Below the pieces are notes generated by a model. It was not told the origin of the DNA. It did not search any database and saw only the letters and a program-made list of their open reading frames with translations. This document shows, piece after piece, positions 7,901 through 16,183 of a DNA stretch of 64,000 bases (position 1 is its first letter; every line of letters begins with the position of its first letter). The translations under genes were made by a program, and so were the position numbers. Origin of the DNA: Saccharopolyspora_C sp040643635 (lineage in GTDB: Bacteria; Actinomycetota; Actinomycetes; Mycobacteriales; Pseudonocardiaceae). The stretch is from NCBI RefSeq assembly GCF_040643635.1, contig NZ_JBEYUS010000027.1, positions 1 to 64,000 of the forward strand, given 5' to 3'.

Positions 7901-8976
7901 CGGGCACCTCCGAATCCGCGCGGCACCACGAGGTCCGCGGTCAGGTCGTCGGGTCGCCGGGCCCCGCACAGCATCATGGCGCGGGCGAGGTCGGCGCCGA
8001 TCCGGTCCAGCACCTCGCGGACGCCCTTCTCCCCGTCGGCGGCGAGCCCCCACAACACGGGCCGCCCGATGCCGACGGCGTCGGCGCCGAGCGCGAGGGC
8101 GGTGACCACGTCGGTGCCGCGCCGCACCCCGCCGTCCAGCAGCAGCGGGAGGGTGCCGCCGATGGCGCGGGTGATGCGCGGCAGCACGTCGATCGGTGCC
8201 GGGGCCGCGTCGAGCTGCCTGCCGCCGTGGTTGGACACAATGATCCCGTCCACGCCCTGCGCGACGGCGAGGTGCGCGTCGTCGGGGTGCAGGATTCCTT
8301 TCAGCAGCACGGGAAGTCCGGTGGTGGACCGCAGCGATTCCAGGTGCCGCCAGGAGATCTCCGGGGACATCTCGATGTCGCGGGTGCCGTCCGGCGGGCC
8401 GCCGGGCAGGTCGCGCATGTTCGCCGCTTCGTACCCGGGCGGCAGGTCGTGGAAGCCGTTGCGCCGGTCGCGCACGTGGTCGCCGAACACGGGCGAGTCG
8501 ACGGTGAGGACCAGCGCGGTGCAGCCCGCGGCTTCGGCGCGCTCCACCAGCCGGGCGGTGACCTCCGGGTCGGGCTGCAGGTACAGCTGGAACCACACGG
8601 CCGCGTCGGAGCGCACCTCCCGCGCAGCCGCCACCACCTCGTCGATGGCGACGGTGGCGGCCATGCTGGAGATCAGCACGTTCCCGGCAGCCGCCGCGGC
8701 GCGCGCGGTGGCCAGTTCCCCCTCGGAGTGCGCGAGGCGGTGGAACGCGGTGGGCGCGACCACGACCGGTGCCGCACCCGGCGCTCCCGGCAGGTCCGCC
8801 CGCGGGTCGGGCGCCGGTCCGCCGCGCAGCATCCGCGGCAGCAGCGCGAGCCGGGCGAACGAGTTCTCGTTGTCCGCCAACGCGAACTCGTCCGCCGCCC
8901 CACCGGCGTAGTAGTCGTAGACCGCCGGTTCCAGCAGTTCCTTCGCCCGGTCGTGCAAGTCGGCGAAGAGGCTCAC
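7897..8976 (-). CDS. FMN-dependent alpha-hydroxy-acid oxidase/dehydrogenase
   Basis: A 359-residue TIM-barrel flavoenzyme of the lactate oxidase/glycolate oxidase/mandelate oxidase family, oxidising a 2-hydroxy acid to a 2-oxo acid. Signs are VVVAPTAFHRLAHSEGE near residue 70, the FQLYLQPD strand, the DSPVFGDHVRDRR region, LLKGILHPDDA with the Lys near N5 of FMN, and the signature SNHGGRQLD with the catalytic His and the Arg that binds the carboxylate. The GTG start overlaps the stop of the upstream flavin monooxygenase as GTGA, and its own stop overlaps the P450 start, so all three are translationally coupled. In pathways such as hydroxyphenylglycine synthesis this family oxidises mandelates; the partner HmaS and HpgT genes are absent here. 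Confidence 0.9.
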   Translation of the reverse strand: MSLFADLHDRAKELLEPAVYDYYAGGAADEFALADNENSFARLALLPRMLRGGPAPDPRADLPGAPGAAPVVVAPTAFHRLAHSEGELATARAAAAAGNVLISSMAATVAIDEVVAAAREVRSDAAVWFQLYLQPDPEVTARLVERAEAAGCTALVLTVDSPVFGDHVRDRRNGFHDLPPGYEAANMRDLPGGPPDGTRDIEMSPEISWRHLESLRSTTGLPVLLKGILHPDDAHLAVAQGVDGIIVSNHGGRQLDAAPAPIDVLPRITRAIGGTLPLLLDGGVRRGTDVVTALALGADAVGIGRPVLWGLAADGEKGVREVLDRIGADLARAMMLCGARRPDDLTADLVVPRGFGGAR

Positions 8977-10550
8977 CGGGCGCCCGCCGGTGCCGCCACC
9001 CGCCCCCGCAGGAATTCGCGCAGCGGCGCGCGGTGCACCTGCTCGCTGTCCCACTCGTTCTCCAGGTTCTCGGTGATGTGGTGCTCGGCGACCAGCGCAC
9101 CGCCGCGGAAGTGCCGCACCACCGGGTGCAGGTAGCGGCCGTCGAGCCCGCGGGTGTCCTGCTGGGAGGTGCGGCTGTGCTCGACGTCGAACGGGTTGAC
9201 CCGGTCGTGGTCGGCGCCGTACTCCAACGTGATGGTGAGGTAGGAGTCGACCTCGCCGAACTCGCCGGTGTGCGCGGTCTCGTGCAGGTGGTCCAGGGGC
9301 ACTTCTTCGGCGTAGCGCGCACCGTCCGGGCCGAGCAGCACCGCGTCGGCGAGGAACCCGAACAGCTGCCACAGCGCGGAACTGCGGTTGACCCGCTCGA
9401 TGATGGCGTCGGTGACGGCTTCCGGCGTCTCCGGGAGCGTCGTCCCGGGCCAGGCCACCTCGTGGTCGCGGCGTTCCAGGATGCGGTGCAGCGCGCGCAC
9501 CCCGTAGCGGAAGCCGTGGATGAAGCCGCTGGTGGACTTCTTGAAGTCGCGGACCTGGGTGATGGTGCCCGCGAAGTGCAGTCCGGGCACGTTCACCGAT
9601 TCCCACGCCGCGGTCTGGTCGGGGAACCGGTCGTTGATGGTGAGCTCGGGCCGGCACTCGGGCGCGAACATCGAGGCGTCGAACCGGAATCCGGTGGCCA
9701 GCAGCACCCGGTCGTAGCGGATCTCCTTGACGACCTCGTCGACGCGTTCGAAGCTGACCCGCACCAGGTAGGAGTCGCCGTCCGCGCGGATGCCGAGGAT
9801 CTTCCCGTCCAGCAGCGCGTTCTGCGACTTCAGCTGGTAGGTGTCCAGGAAGTTGTTGTTCACCGCGCGCAGGTGGCCCACGAAGTGGGTCTGCCAGGCG
9901 AGCTTCAGCGAGCCGGACCCGGCGACGTGGATGACCGCGGCGTTCTCGATGAGCCCGTCGGCGGTCTCGAACGCGGAGTTGCCGCGGCCGATGATGAGCA
10001 CCCGCTGCCCGGTGTAGTCCTCGGGGTCGACGGACATCTCGGTGTAGGGCTCGGCGAGCTCGACACCGTCGATGTCGGGGATGTAGGGCTGGGTGACCCC
10101 GGTGGCGACGATGACGCGGGCGGCCCGGTAGGTGTTCCCGTCCTCGTCGCGGGCGACGAACTCGCCGGGCTTGGCGACCTCGACGATGCGGGTGCCGTAG
10201 CGGATGCGCAGCCGGTGGGTCTCGGCGTAGTCGGCGAGGTAGCCCAGCAGGTCGTCGGCGGCCGGGAAGTACCGCGGGGTGTACGAGGTGAGCAGCGGCG
10301 CGTTCTCCTCGGACAGCAGCGAGTTCCAGTCGGTGCGCAGGTTCAGTTCCGGATCGTCCCATCCGGTGTGCACCTTGTTGATGGAGATGAGCTTGCGGTG
10401 CCGCGGGAAGTCCGCGAAGAATGTTCCGGGCGACTCTCCCGACTCGACGATGAGGTAATTGCGCCCGGCCTGCTCCAGGTAATAGCCCGCTTGGAGCCCC
10501 GCCGGTCCGGCGCCGATCACGAGATAATCAAGAGAGTACTCTTCGGACAC
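8973..10550 (-). CDS. FAD/NAD(P)H flavin monooxygenase-like oxidoreductase (FOXRED2-like)
   Basis: A 525-residue two-Rossmann flavoprotein. The FAD site is GAGPAG at residues 13-18; the NAD(P)H site is IGRGNSAFE near 160; ATGF/ATGV loops follow each. It resembles flavin-containing monooxygenases and the FOXRED2 group, which oxygenate N, S or carbonyl substrates, but the reaction cannot be read. Starts compete: a TTG at 10577 and a GTG at 10550. I chose GTG because GGGAGG lies 11 bases upstream and the flavin fold begins right after it. First gene of the coupled FMO/FMN-oxidase/P450 operon and divergent from an adenylate-forming ligase. Confidence 0.85.
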   Translation of the reverse strand: MSEEYSLDYLVIGAGPAGLQAGYYLEQAGRNYLIVESGESPGTFFADFPRHRKLISINKVHTGWDDPELNLRTDWNSLLSEENAPLLTSYTPRYFPAADDLLGYLADYAETHRLRIRYGTRIVEVAKPGEFVARDEDGNTYRAARVIVATGVTQPYIPDIDGVELAEPYTEMSVDPEDYTGQRVLIIGRGNSAFETADGLIENAAVIHVAGSGSLKLAWQTHFVGHLRAVNNNFLDTYQLKSQNALLDGKILGIRADGDSYLVRVSFERVDEVVKEIRYDRVLLATGFRFDASMFAPECRPELTINDRFPDQTAAWESVNVPGLHFAGTITQVRDFKKSTSGFIHGFRYGVRALHRILERRDHEVAWPGTTLPETPEAVTDAIIERVNRSSALWQLFGFLADAVLLGPDGARYAEEVPLDHLHETAHTGEFGEVDSYLTITLEYGADHDRVNPFDVEHSRTSQQDTRGLDGRYLHPVVRHFRGGALVAEHHITENLENEWDSEQVHRAPLREFLRGRVAAPAGAR

Positions 10551-10624
10551 TAGTTGATTCGCCTCCCACCAGCACAAACATCAGATTACTTGAAGCTTAA
10601 AGCATAACGGCCCGACACGTACAC

Positions 10625-10648
10625 GTGATGCAGATCACAGGTGTGATC
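10625..10648. promoter_or_regulatory. overlapping palindromes in the FMO/ligase divergent region
   Basis: GATCACAGGTGTGATC (10633-10648) has perfect 7-bp arms with a GG spacer, and overlaps a second inverted repeat, GTGAT-GCAG-ATCAC (10625-10638). They lie in the unusually AT-rich 209-bp gap between the divergent monooxygenase and ligase genes, so one regulator could control both. No regulator gene is adjacent. The arms resemble CRP/FNR-type half-sites, but that is only resemblance. Confidence 0.45.
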
Positions 10649-10759
10649 AGTGGCTCAAGATCCTCTTCAATGGTAGTGATCCCCATTGTCCGCGCCTGCG
10701 GAAAAGCACTTTCCCCGGGCGACGGAATCCATACGACTATTTGACGAAAAGCGGTAAAA

Positions 10760-12298
10760 ATGGGAGAGAAAACAGCCCCGGGTGACCATGAACACCGGTC
10801 TCGGGCACAACCTTTTCCGCAGTCCGTGCTCGACGCGCTCGGCGCCGACCCGCTCACCCCCGCGTTCGAGCACGGCGACCGCGTCGTGGTCCGCGGTGAA
10901 CTGCTGGAACTCGTCGGCCGATGCACCGCCGGATTGCGCGCGGCCGGGCTCGGCCCGCGGGACGGCGTCGCCATCGACACCGCCGTCACCCCCGAGGGCT
11001 TCGCCGTCCAGCTCGCCGCGCACGTCCTCGGCTGCCGCGTCATCGGGCTGCGCCCCGGGCTCACCCCCGCGCAGCTCGCGCACATCCTCGACCAGGACGT
11101 GCGCGTCGTCGTCACCGACGACCCGCGCCCGCAGCTGCGCGCGGCCGCCGGCGACGTCGAGCTGCTCGAGCTCGGCCCGGCGCTGCTGCGCGCGCAGGAG
11201 ACCCCGGTCGCGCGGGGCGAGCTCGACGACGACGCGCTCGTCGTGTTCACCAGCGGCAGCACCGGAAATCCCAAGGGCACCGCGTTCGACTACCGCGCCA
11301 TGACCGAGCACTGGAGCTGGCAGGCGCCGGCGTGGACCGAACGCACCGCGGAACTCGCCGCGAAGTACCGGCGGTTCCTGCTGTTCGGCACGCTCAGCAG
11401 CGCCGTGATGCTGGAGCACCTGGCGCTGTGCCTGCTCTCCGGCGGCACCGCGGTGATCCCGCGCGAGCGGCCGGAATTCCCGCGGGTGCTGGAAGAACTG
11501 CGCATCACCGCCTGCCTGCTCACCGTCGCGCGGCTGCACCAGATCCTCGAGTCGCTGGACGAGCGGGACCACGACCTCAGCGCCGCCCGGATGCTGCTGG
11601 TCGCCGGATCACCGCTGGCGCCGCACAAGCTCGCCGAGGCGCACGCCCGCATCGGCCACGCCGTGCACCTGGGCTACGGGCAGACCGAGACCGGGATGCT
11701 CAGCCTGCTGTCCGCCGCCGACATCGCCGAGCGGCAGCAGGCCGCGAACTCCGTCGGCCGCCCGTGGGACGGCGTGGAACTGGAGGTCCGCGACCACGCC
11801 GGGCGGCCGCTGCCCGCGGGGTCCGACGGCGAGGTGTGGGTGCGCACCGCCTCCGCGCTGCGCGGCTACTGGCGGGACCCGGCCGAGACCGCCGAGGTGC
11901 TGCACGACGGCTGGGTGCGCACCAGGGACGTGGGACACCTGGACGAGGCGGGCTTCCTGCACCTGACCGGGCGCGCCCGCGACGTGGTGATCGTGAACGC
12001 GATCCTGCACTACGCGGGGCCGATCGAGCGGGCGCTGGCCGCGCACCCCGCGGTGGACCAGGCGTTCGTGATCGGCGTGCCCGACGAGCGCACCGGCGAG
12101 GCGATCCACGCGCACCTCGTGCTCGCCGGGGACGTGGAGCCCGACCACGAGGAGCTGCGCGCGCTGGTCGCCGCCGAGCTGGGCGCGGCCGCCGCACCCG
12201 TCGAGATCGGGGTGCTGCGGCAGGTGCCGCTGACGGCGACGGGCAAGCCGGACAAGCAGGCGTTGCGGGCGCTGACCACGATTCCCGAGCCGCGCTGA
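10760..12298 (+). CDS. adenylate-forming (AMP-binding) ligase
   Basis: A 512-residue class I ligase of the acyl-CoA synthetase/NRPS adenylation superfamily. The P-loop FTSGSTGNPKG is at 163-173, followed by GYGQTETG, TRDVGHLD and a C-terminal domain ending TATGKPDK with the catalytic Lys. It activates a carboxylic acid as acyl-AMP, then passes it to CoA or a carrier; no carrier protein is encoded nearby. The ATG at 10760 has no clear ribosome site (GGGAGAG falls just inside the gene), and a GTG at 10826 is an alternative. Divergent from the FMO/oxidase/P450 operon; together they make a plausible acid-activating and oxidising module. Confidence 0.85.
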   Translation: MGEKTAPGDHEHRSRAQPFPQSVLDALGADPLTPAFEHGDRVVVRGELLELVGRCTAGLRAAGLGPRDGVAIDTAVTPEGFAVQLAAHVLGCRVIGLRPGLTPAQLAHILDQDVRVVVTDDPRPQLRAAAGDVELLELGPALLRAQETPVARGELDDDALVVFTSGSTGNPKGTAFDYRAMTEHWSWQAPAWTERTAELAAKYRRFLLFGTLSSAVMLEHLALCLLSGGTAVIPRERPEFPRVLEELRITACLLTVARLHQILESLDERDHDLSAARMLLVAGSPLAPHKLAEAHARIGHAVHLGYGQTETGMLSLLSAADIAERQQAANSVGRPWDGVELEVRDHAGRPLPAGSDGEVWVRTASALRGYWRDPAETAEVLHDGWVRTRDVGHLDEAGFLHLTGRARDVVIVNAILHYAGPIERALAAHPAVDQAFVIGVPDERTGEAIHAHLVLAGDVEPDHEELRALVAAELGAAAAPVEIGVLRQVPLTATGKPDKQALRALTTIPEPR

Positions 12299-12335
12299 TC
12301 GAGGGCCGCGGGCGGCGGGCCGTCCGGCGAAAAAG

Positions 12336-12364
12336 TGTAGTGACTACAACTTTGAAGTCACTTC
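12336..12364. promoter_or_regulatory. paired palindromes upstream of TetX-like gene
   Basis: TGTAGTGACTACA (12336-12348) is a perfect 13-bp palindrome with a central G; GAAGTCACTTC (12354-12364) is a second. They lie 53-81 bases before the monooxygenase start. The TetR gene two genes downstream is the obvious candidate to bind here. Confidence 0.45.
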
Positions 12365-12416
12365 AGGTATGGTTCCGGTGGAGCGACGCCGCGCTCACCT
12401 CGCCGGAAGGACCGCC

Positions 12417-13565
12417 ATGCCCGCTTCCCCACCCCGCATCGCCGTCATCGGCGGCGGCCCCGCCGGGCTCACCTTCGCCCGCGTGCTGCAACGGCGCGGC
12501 CTGCCCGTCACCGTCCACGAACGGGACCGCGACCCGGCGCACCGCGCGCAGGGCGGCAGCCTCGACCTGCACCGGGACACCGGGCAGGTGGCGCTCACCG
12601 CGGCCGGGCTGCTCGACGAGTTCTTCGCCGCGTCCCGGCCGGAAGGTCAGGCGCTGCGGCTGCTCGACCGGGCCGGGACCGTGCTCGTCGACGCGCCCGC
12701 CGACCCGGACGACCGGTTCAAACCGGAGATCGACCGCGGCGAGCTGCGCGCGCTGCTGCTGGGTTCGCTCGAACCCGGCACCGTCGAGTGGGACCGCCGG
12801 TTGCGCACGGCCGTCCCGCTCGGCGACGGGCGGCACCGGCTCGAGTTCACCGATGGGCACACCACCACCTGCGACCTGCTCGTCGGCGCCGACGGGGCGC
12901 GGTCCGCCGTCCGGCCGCTGCTCTCCGACGCCGAGCCCGAGCACTCCGGCGTCGTGTTCGTCGAAGTGGTGCTCACCGACGTGGACCGCGCGCACCCGGA
13001 GATCGCCGAGCTCATCGGGCACGGCATGACGTTCGCGCTCGACGCGGGCCGCGGCCTGCTGGCGCAGCGCGGCAGCGGTGGCGTGATCCGGGTGCACGCC
13101 GCGTTCCGCGGGCCGGTGGACTGGGGGCACCGGGTCGAGCGCGGTGCGCTGCGCGCGGTGCTGGCGGAGATGTTCGCCGACTTCGGGCCGGTGCTGCGGG
13201 ACGTGCTGCACCGCTGCGAGGACTCGTTCACGGTGCGGCCGATCACCGCGCTGCCGGTCGGCCACCGCTGGGAGCACCGGCCCGGGGTGACGCTGCTCGG
13301 CGACGCCGCGCACCTGATGTCCCCGTTCTCCGGGCAGGGCGCGAACCTGGCGATGCTCGACGCCGCCGAACTCGCCGAGCTCATCGCGGCGGGCGGCCCG
13401 CTGGACGAGGCCGTCACCGCCTACGAAGCGCGGATGTTCCCCCGCGCCGCCGAAGCCGCCGCCGAAGCCGCGGGCGGCGTCGAGGACTGCATCGGCCCGG
13501 ACGGCCCGGCGCACGCGCTCGTCCACTTCCAGGCCATGACGGCCGGAAACCCGCAGCACGCCTAG
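12417..13565 (+). CDS. FAD-dependent monooxygenase (TetX/PHBH type)
   Basis: A 382-residue group A flavoprotein monooxygenase. FAD motifs are GGGPAG at 12-17, GADGARSAVR in the middle, and LLGDAAHLMSPFSGQGANLA with the GD dinucleotide near 300. These enzymes hydroxylate aromatic or polyketide substrates with NADPH; the fold is shared with the tetracycline-inactivating TetX and with tailoring enzymes, so resistance or biosynthesis are both possible. ATG at 12417 chosen over the earlier ATG at 12369 because GGAAGGA lies six bases upstream and the Rossmann strand follows at once. A TetR regulator starts 11 bases after its stop, which fits a drug-inducible pair. Confidence 0.87.
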   Translation: MPASPPRIAVIGGGPAGLTFARVLQRRGLPVTVHERDRDPAHRAQGGSLDLHRDTGQVALTAAGLLDEFFAASRPEGQALRLLDRAGTVLVDAPADPDDRFKPEIDRGELRALLLGSLEPGTVEWDRRLRTAVPLGDGRHRLEFTDGHTTTCDLLVGADGARSAVRPLLSDAEPEHSGVVFVEVVLTDVDRAHPEIAELIGHGMTFALDAGRGLLAQRGSGGVIRVHAAFRGPVDWGHRVERGALRAVLAEMFADFGPVLRDVLHRCEDSFTVRPITALPVGHRWEHRPGVTLLGDAAHLMSPFSGQGANLAMLDAAELAELIAAGGPLDEAVTAYEARMFPRAAEAAAEAAGGVEDCIGPDGPAHALVHFQAMTAGNPQHA

Positions 13566-13576
13566 GATTCCGCGAC

Positions 13577-14185
13577 ATGCCCACCCCAGAACCCGCCGGC
13601 CGCCGGGAGCGCAGGAAGGCCCGGACCCGCGCCCACATCGCCGAGACCGCGCTGGAGCTGTTCCTCGCCCGCGGCTTCGCCGAGGTGACCACCGCCGAGG
13701 TCGCCGAGGCCGCCGACGTCTCGGTGACCACGCTGTTCAACCACTTCCCCAGCAAGGAGGCGCTCGTCGTCGACGAGGACGCCGAGCGGGAGGCCGCGCT
13801 GGTCGCCGCCGTGCACGACCGCGAGCCCGGCACCTCGGTGGTGGACGCGCTGCACGCGTACTTCACCGCGGTGCGCGAAGCCCGCGGCGGCGACGACGGC
13901 GGCGCCCGGTTCCGCGAATTCCGCCGCATGATCCTGGAATCGCCGAGCCTGCGCGAACACGTGGACCGGATGTGGGCGCGGCACGAGGACTCCCTCGCGG
14001 CCGCCATCGCCGCGGACGCGGGCGCCGCCGCGGACGATCCGGCGGTGCGCGCCCTCGCGCACCTGGTGCTCGCCGCCCGATCCGTTCCCGGGGACGGCGG
14101 TGCCGGTTCCGACGCCGCGTTCGCGCTGCTGCGCGCGGGCTGGTCGGCGCTCGACCCGCTCGCACCGGCCGGTCCCCCCGGCTGA
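13577..14185 (+). CDS. TetR-family regulator
   Basis: A 202-residue repressor-type protein: HTH at about residues 15-60 (TTAEVAEAADVSVTTLFNHFPSKEAL, spread over two helices) and an all-helical ligand domain with the TetR_C MftR/AcrR-like look. It lies in tandem behind the TetX-like monooxygenase with an 11-base gap and probably represses that gene through the palindromes at 12336-12364. No strong ribosome site is visible, suggesting coupling. The stop codon is the first part of a hairpin. Confidence 0.85.
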   Translation: MPTPEPAGRRERRKARTRAHIAETALELFLARGFAEVTTAEVAEAADVSVTTLFNHFPSKEALVVDEDAEREAALVAAVHDREPGTSVVDALHAYFTAVREARGGDDGGARFREFRRMILESPSLREHVDRMWARHEDSLAAAIAADAGAAADDPAVRALAHLVLAARSVPGDGGAGSDAAFALLRAGWSALDPLAPAGPPG

Positions 14186-14222
14186 ACGGCCCACCGGCTC
14201 AGATCGGCCGAACGGGCCGTTC
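14184..14222 (+). terminator. hairpin after TetR gene
   Basis: GAACGGCCC (14184-14192) and GGGCCGTTC (14214-14222) form a 9-bp stem with a 21-base loop overlapping the TetR stop codon. The same arm sequence recurs at 59168-59206 in another terminator position. Confidence 0.45.
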
Positions 14223-14286
14223 CCGGGTCCTGCCCGGGTACCGCCCGGTTCGATCCTTCCACCACCCGCCAGGAAAGAGCGACACG

Positions 14287-15009
14287 ATGACCACTCGAAG
14301 CACCCTCCACATCGGACCCGAGATCCAGCTGGCCATCGACGAGGCGGGCGAGTCCGGCCGCCCGGTGCTGGTGCTGCACGGCGGCGGTGGACCGGCCACG
14401 GTCGCCCCGATCGTCGAGCACTTCGCACCCCGCCACCGCGTGCTCGCCCCCGTGCACCCGGGCTGGGAGGACACCACCCGGCCGGAGCGGCTCGGCTCGG
14501 TCGCCGACCTGGCGCAGACCTACCTGGACCTGCTCGACGCGCGCGGCCTGCGGGACGTGCTGGTGCTGGGCAGCTCCTTCGGCGGCTGGGTGGCCGCCGA
14601 GATGGCGGTGCGCGACCGCGACGGGGTGCTCGGCGACGGGGTGCTCGGCGACCTGGTGCTGCTGGACGCCATCGGCGCCGAGATCCCCGGCCACGAGATC
14701 TCGCTGCCCACCCCGGCGCCCGGGCGGCCCGGCCCGCCGTCCGCGGCCATCGAGGCGATCCGGACGTACGGCGGCGCCGCGATGGCGGACCCGGGGCTGC
14801 TGCAGCGCCTCGCGCAGGTGCGGACCCGCGCGCTGGTGGTGTGGGGCGAGGACGACCAGGTGATCAGCGCCGGCTACGGCCGGGAGTACGCGGCCGCCTT
14901 CCCCGACGCCCGCTTCGAGACCATCCCCGGCGCCGGGCACCTGCCGCAGGTGCAGGCGCCCGCGGCGACCTTCACCGTCATCGACGAGTTCCTGAGCGCT
15001 CGGAGCTGA
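14287..15009 (+). CDS. alpha/beta-fold hydrolase
   Basis: A 240-residue alpha/beta hydrolase. HGGGGPATV forms the oxyanion region, GSSFGGWVA is the nucleophile elbow (Ser), the Asp is in WGEDDQV and the His in GAGHLPQ. A 15-bp exact tandem duplication (14620-14649) adds one extra GDGVL unit after the elbow. ATG at 14287 has AGGAAAG eight bases upstream. It follows the TetR hairpin, so it may have its own promoter. Its last 32 bases overlap the convergent MmyB-like regulator gene. Ester, lactone or C-C hydrolase activity cannot be told apart. Confidence 0.85.
   Translation: MTTRSTLHIGPEIQLAIDEAGESGRPVLVLHGGGGPATVAPIVEHFAPRHRVLAPVHPGWEDTTRPERLGSVADLAQTYLDLLDARGLRDVLVLGSSFGGWVAAEMAVRDRDGVLGDGVLGDLVLLDAIGAEIPGHEISLPTPAPGRPGPPSAAIEAIRTYGGAAMADPGLLQRLAQVRTRALVVWGEDDQVISAGYGREYAAAFPDARFETIPGAGHLPQVQAPAATFTVIDEFLSARS
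14620..14649. repeat. 15-bp tandem duplication inside hydrolase gene
   Basis: GACGGGGTGCTCGGC occurs twice head to tail, in frame, and is followed by GAC. It inserts five residues in a surface loop after the nucleophile elbow. Confidence 0.8.
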
Positions 15010-15865
15010 CCGCCCGCTCCGGAGCGGGGTCGGCGAGCAGCCCGCGCAGCAGCTCCAGCCGCTCCGCGGACTCGCCGCCCGGCTCCGCGGTGTAGGCGAT
15101 CAGCACCGGGCCCGGCCCGCCCGGCAGCGGGTAGGCGTCCCAGTCGAGGTCGAGCTCGCCGACCAGCGGGTGCGCGAAGTGCTTGCGGCCGCGGGTGCGC
15201 TCCCGCACGTCGTGCCGCGCCCAGAACCGGCGGAACTCCTCGCTGCGCACGCTGAGCTCGCCGACCAGCTCCTTCGCCCGCGGGTGGTCCGGGTCGGCGG
15301 CCACCGAGGCGCGCAGCATCCCGATGTACTCCAGCGCGCTCGACGCCCAGTCCGGGCACACCTCGCGCGCGTCCGGGTGGTGGAACAGGGCGCGCAGCAC
15401 GTTGCGCTCGTGCGGCGGCTGCTGGTCGAGGCCGCCGAACAGCGAACCGGCGAGCGCGTTCCAGGCCAGCACGTCCAGGTGGCGGCCCAGCACCAGCGCG
15501 GGACCGCCGATGGTGTGCAGCAGCCGCCGCGTGCTCTCCGGCACCCGCTCCGGGACGCGGCGGCGCACCGGCTCCGGGTTGCGGGCGGCGCGGGCCAGCG
15601 CGTGCAGGTGCCGGGTCTCGTCCTCGTCGAGGTCCAGCGCGCGGGCCAGCACGTCCAGCACCTCCTCGGAGGGCCGCACGTCCCGGCCCTGCTCCATCCG
15701 CTGGTAGTAGTCGGTGCTGACCCCGGCCAGCAGCGCCAGCTCCTCGCGCCGCAGCCCGGTCACCTTGCGCCGCGGCCCCGGCTCCAGGCCGACGTCCTGC
15801 GGGCGCAGCCGGGCGCGCCGGGTGCGCAGGAAGTCGGCGAGCTCGCGGGAGTGGGAACCGTTCAT
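14978..15865 (-). CDS. XRE-family regulator with MmyB-like ligand domain
   Basis: A 295-residue protein: XRE HTH at residues 8-75 (VTGLRREELALLAGVS and YYQRMEQGRD are characteristic) and a PAS-like MmyB ligand domain (PF17765 type) from about 110, with GPALVLGRHLDVLAWNALA. This is a large actinobacterial family, often next to the SDR or hydrolase it controls. The ATG at 15865 is the family start (MNGSHSRELADFL); longer readings upstream are non-homologous Pro/Arg-rich sequence. It converges with and overlaps the alpha/beta hydrolase gene by 32 bp, so the two cannot be transcribed through each other without antisense effects. Confidence 0.88.
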   Translation of the reverse strand: MNGSHSRELADFLRTRRARLRPQDVGLEPGPRRKVTGLRREELALLAGVSTDYYQRMEQGRDVRPSEEVLDVLARALDLDEDETRHLHALARAARNPEPVRRRVPERVPESTRRLLHTIGGPALVLGRHLDVLAWNALAGSLFGGLDQQPPHERNVLRALFHHPDAREVCPDWASSALEYIGMLRASVAADPDHPRAKELVGELSVRSEEFRRFWARHDVRERTRGRKHFAHPLVGELDLDWDAYPLPGGPGPVLIAYTAEPGGESAERLELLRGLLADPAPERAVSSERSGTRR

Positions 15866-16183
15866 ACCTGCGATTCTGCCCGCTGCGCGGCCGCGCAGGG
15901 TGGGTCCGGCGGTCCCAGGGAACGGCCGCCGACCGGCTCCAGGCCGGTTCCCGACCGGCTCTCGACCGGTCCCACCCGGTCCCACCCGGTCTCGTCGGAA
16001 AATGAATTCGGCGGATGTTAAGGCCTACCCCGCCATTTCGGAGAACGGTTGTCGTGTTCTCGCCACGACCTCGGGTGAACCCGCCGTGAACCTGTTCGGA
16101 AGCACCGGATCATCCCCTGGGAATCGCCCACCCGGAACCCTATGATCATGCCGATCTGATGGCGATCGGAAGGTTCTGCTGCG
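15866..16183. other. intergenic region, MmyB-like gene to NLP gene
   Basis: 318 bp between divergent genes. It holds a run of CCGGT-containing direct repeats at about 15940-15990 (CGACCGGTCCCACCCGGTCCC style) and a less GC-rich stretch from 15995. I see no open gene and no clear promoter hexamers. Confidence 0.4.

Noticed and set aside
10633..10648. Naming the TGTGATC palindrome a CRP site
   Set aside because: Half-sites resemble CRP but spacing and a two-base centre are not the classic TGTGA-N6-TCACA; left as an unnamed operator.
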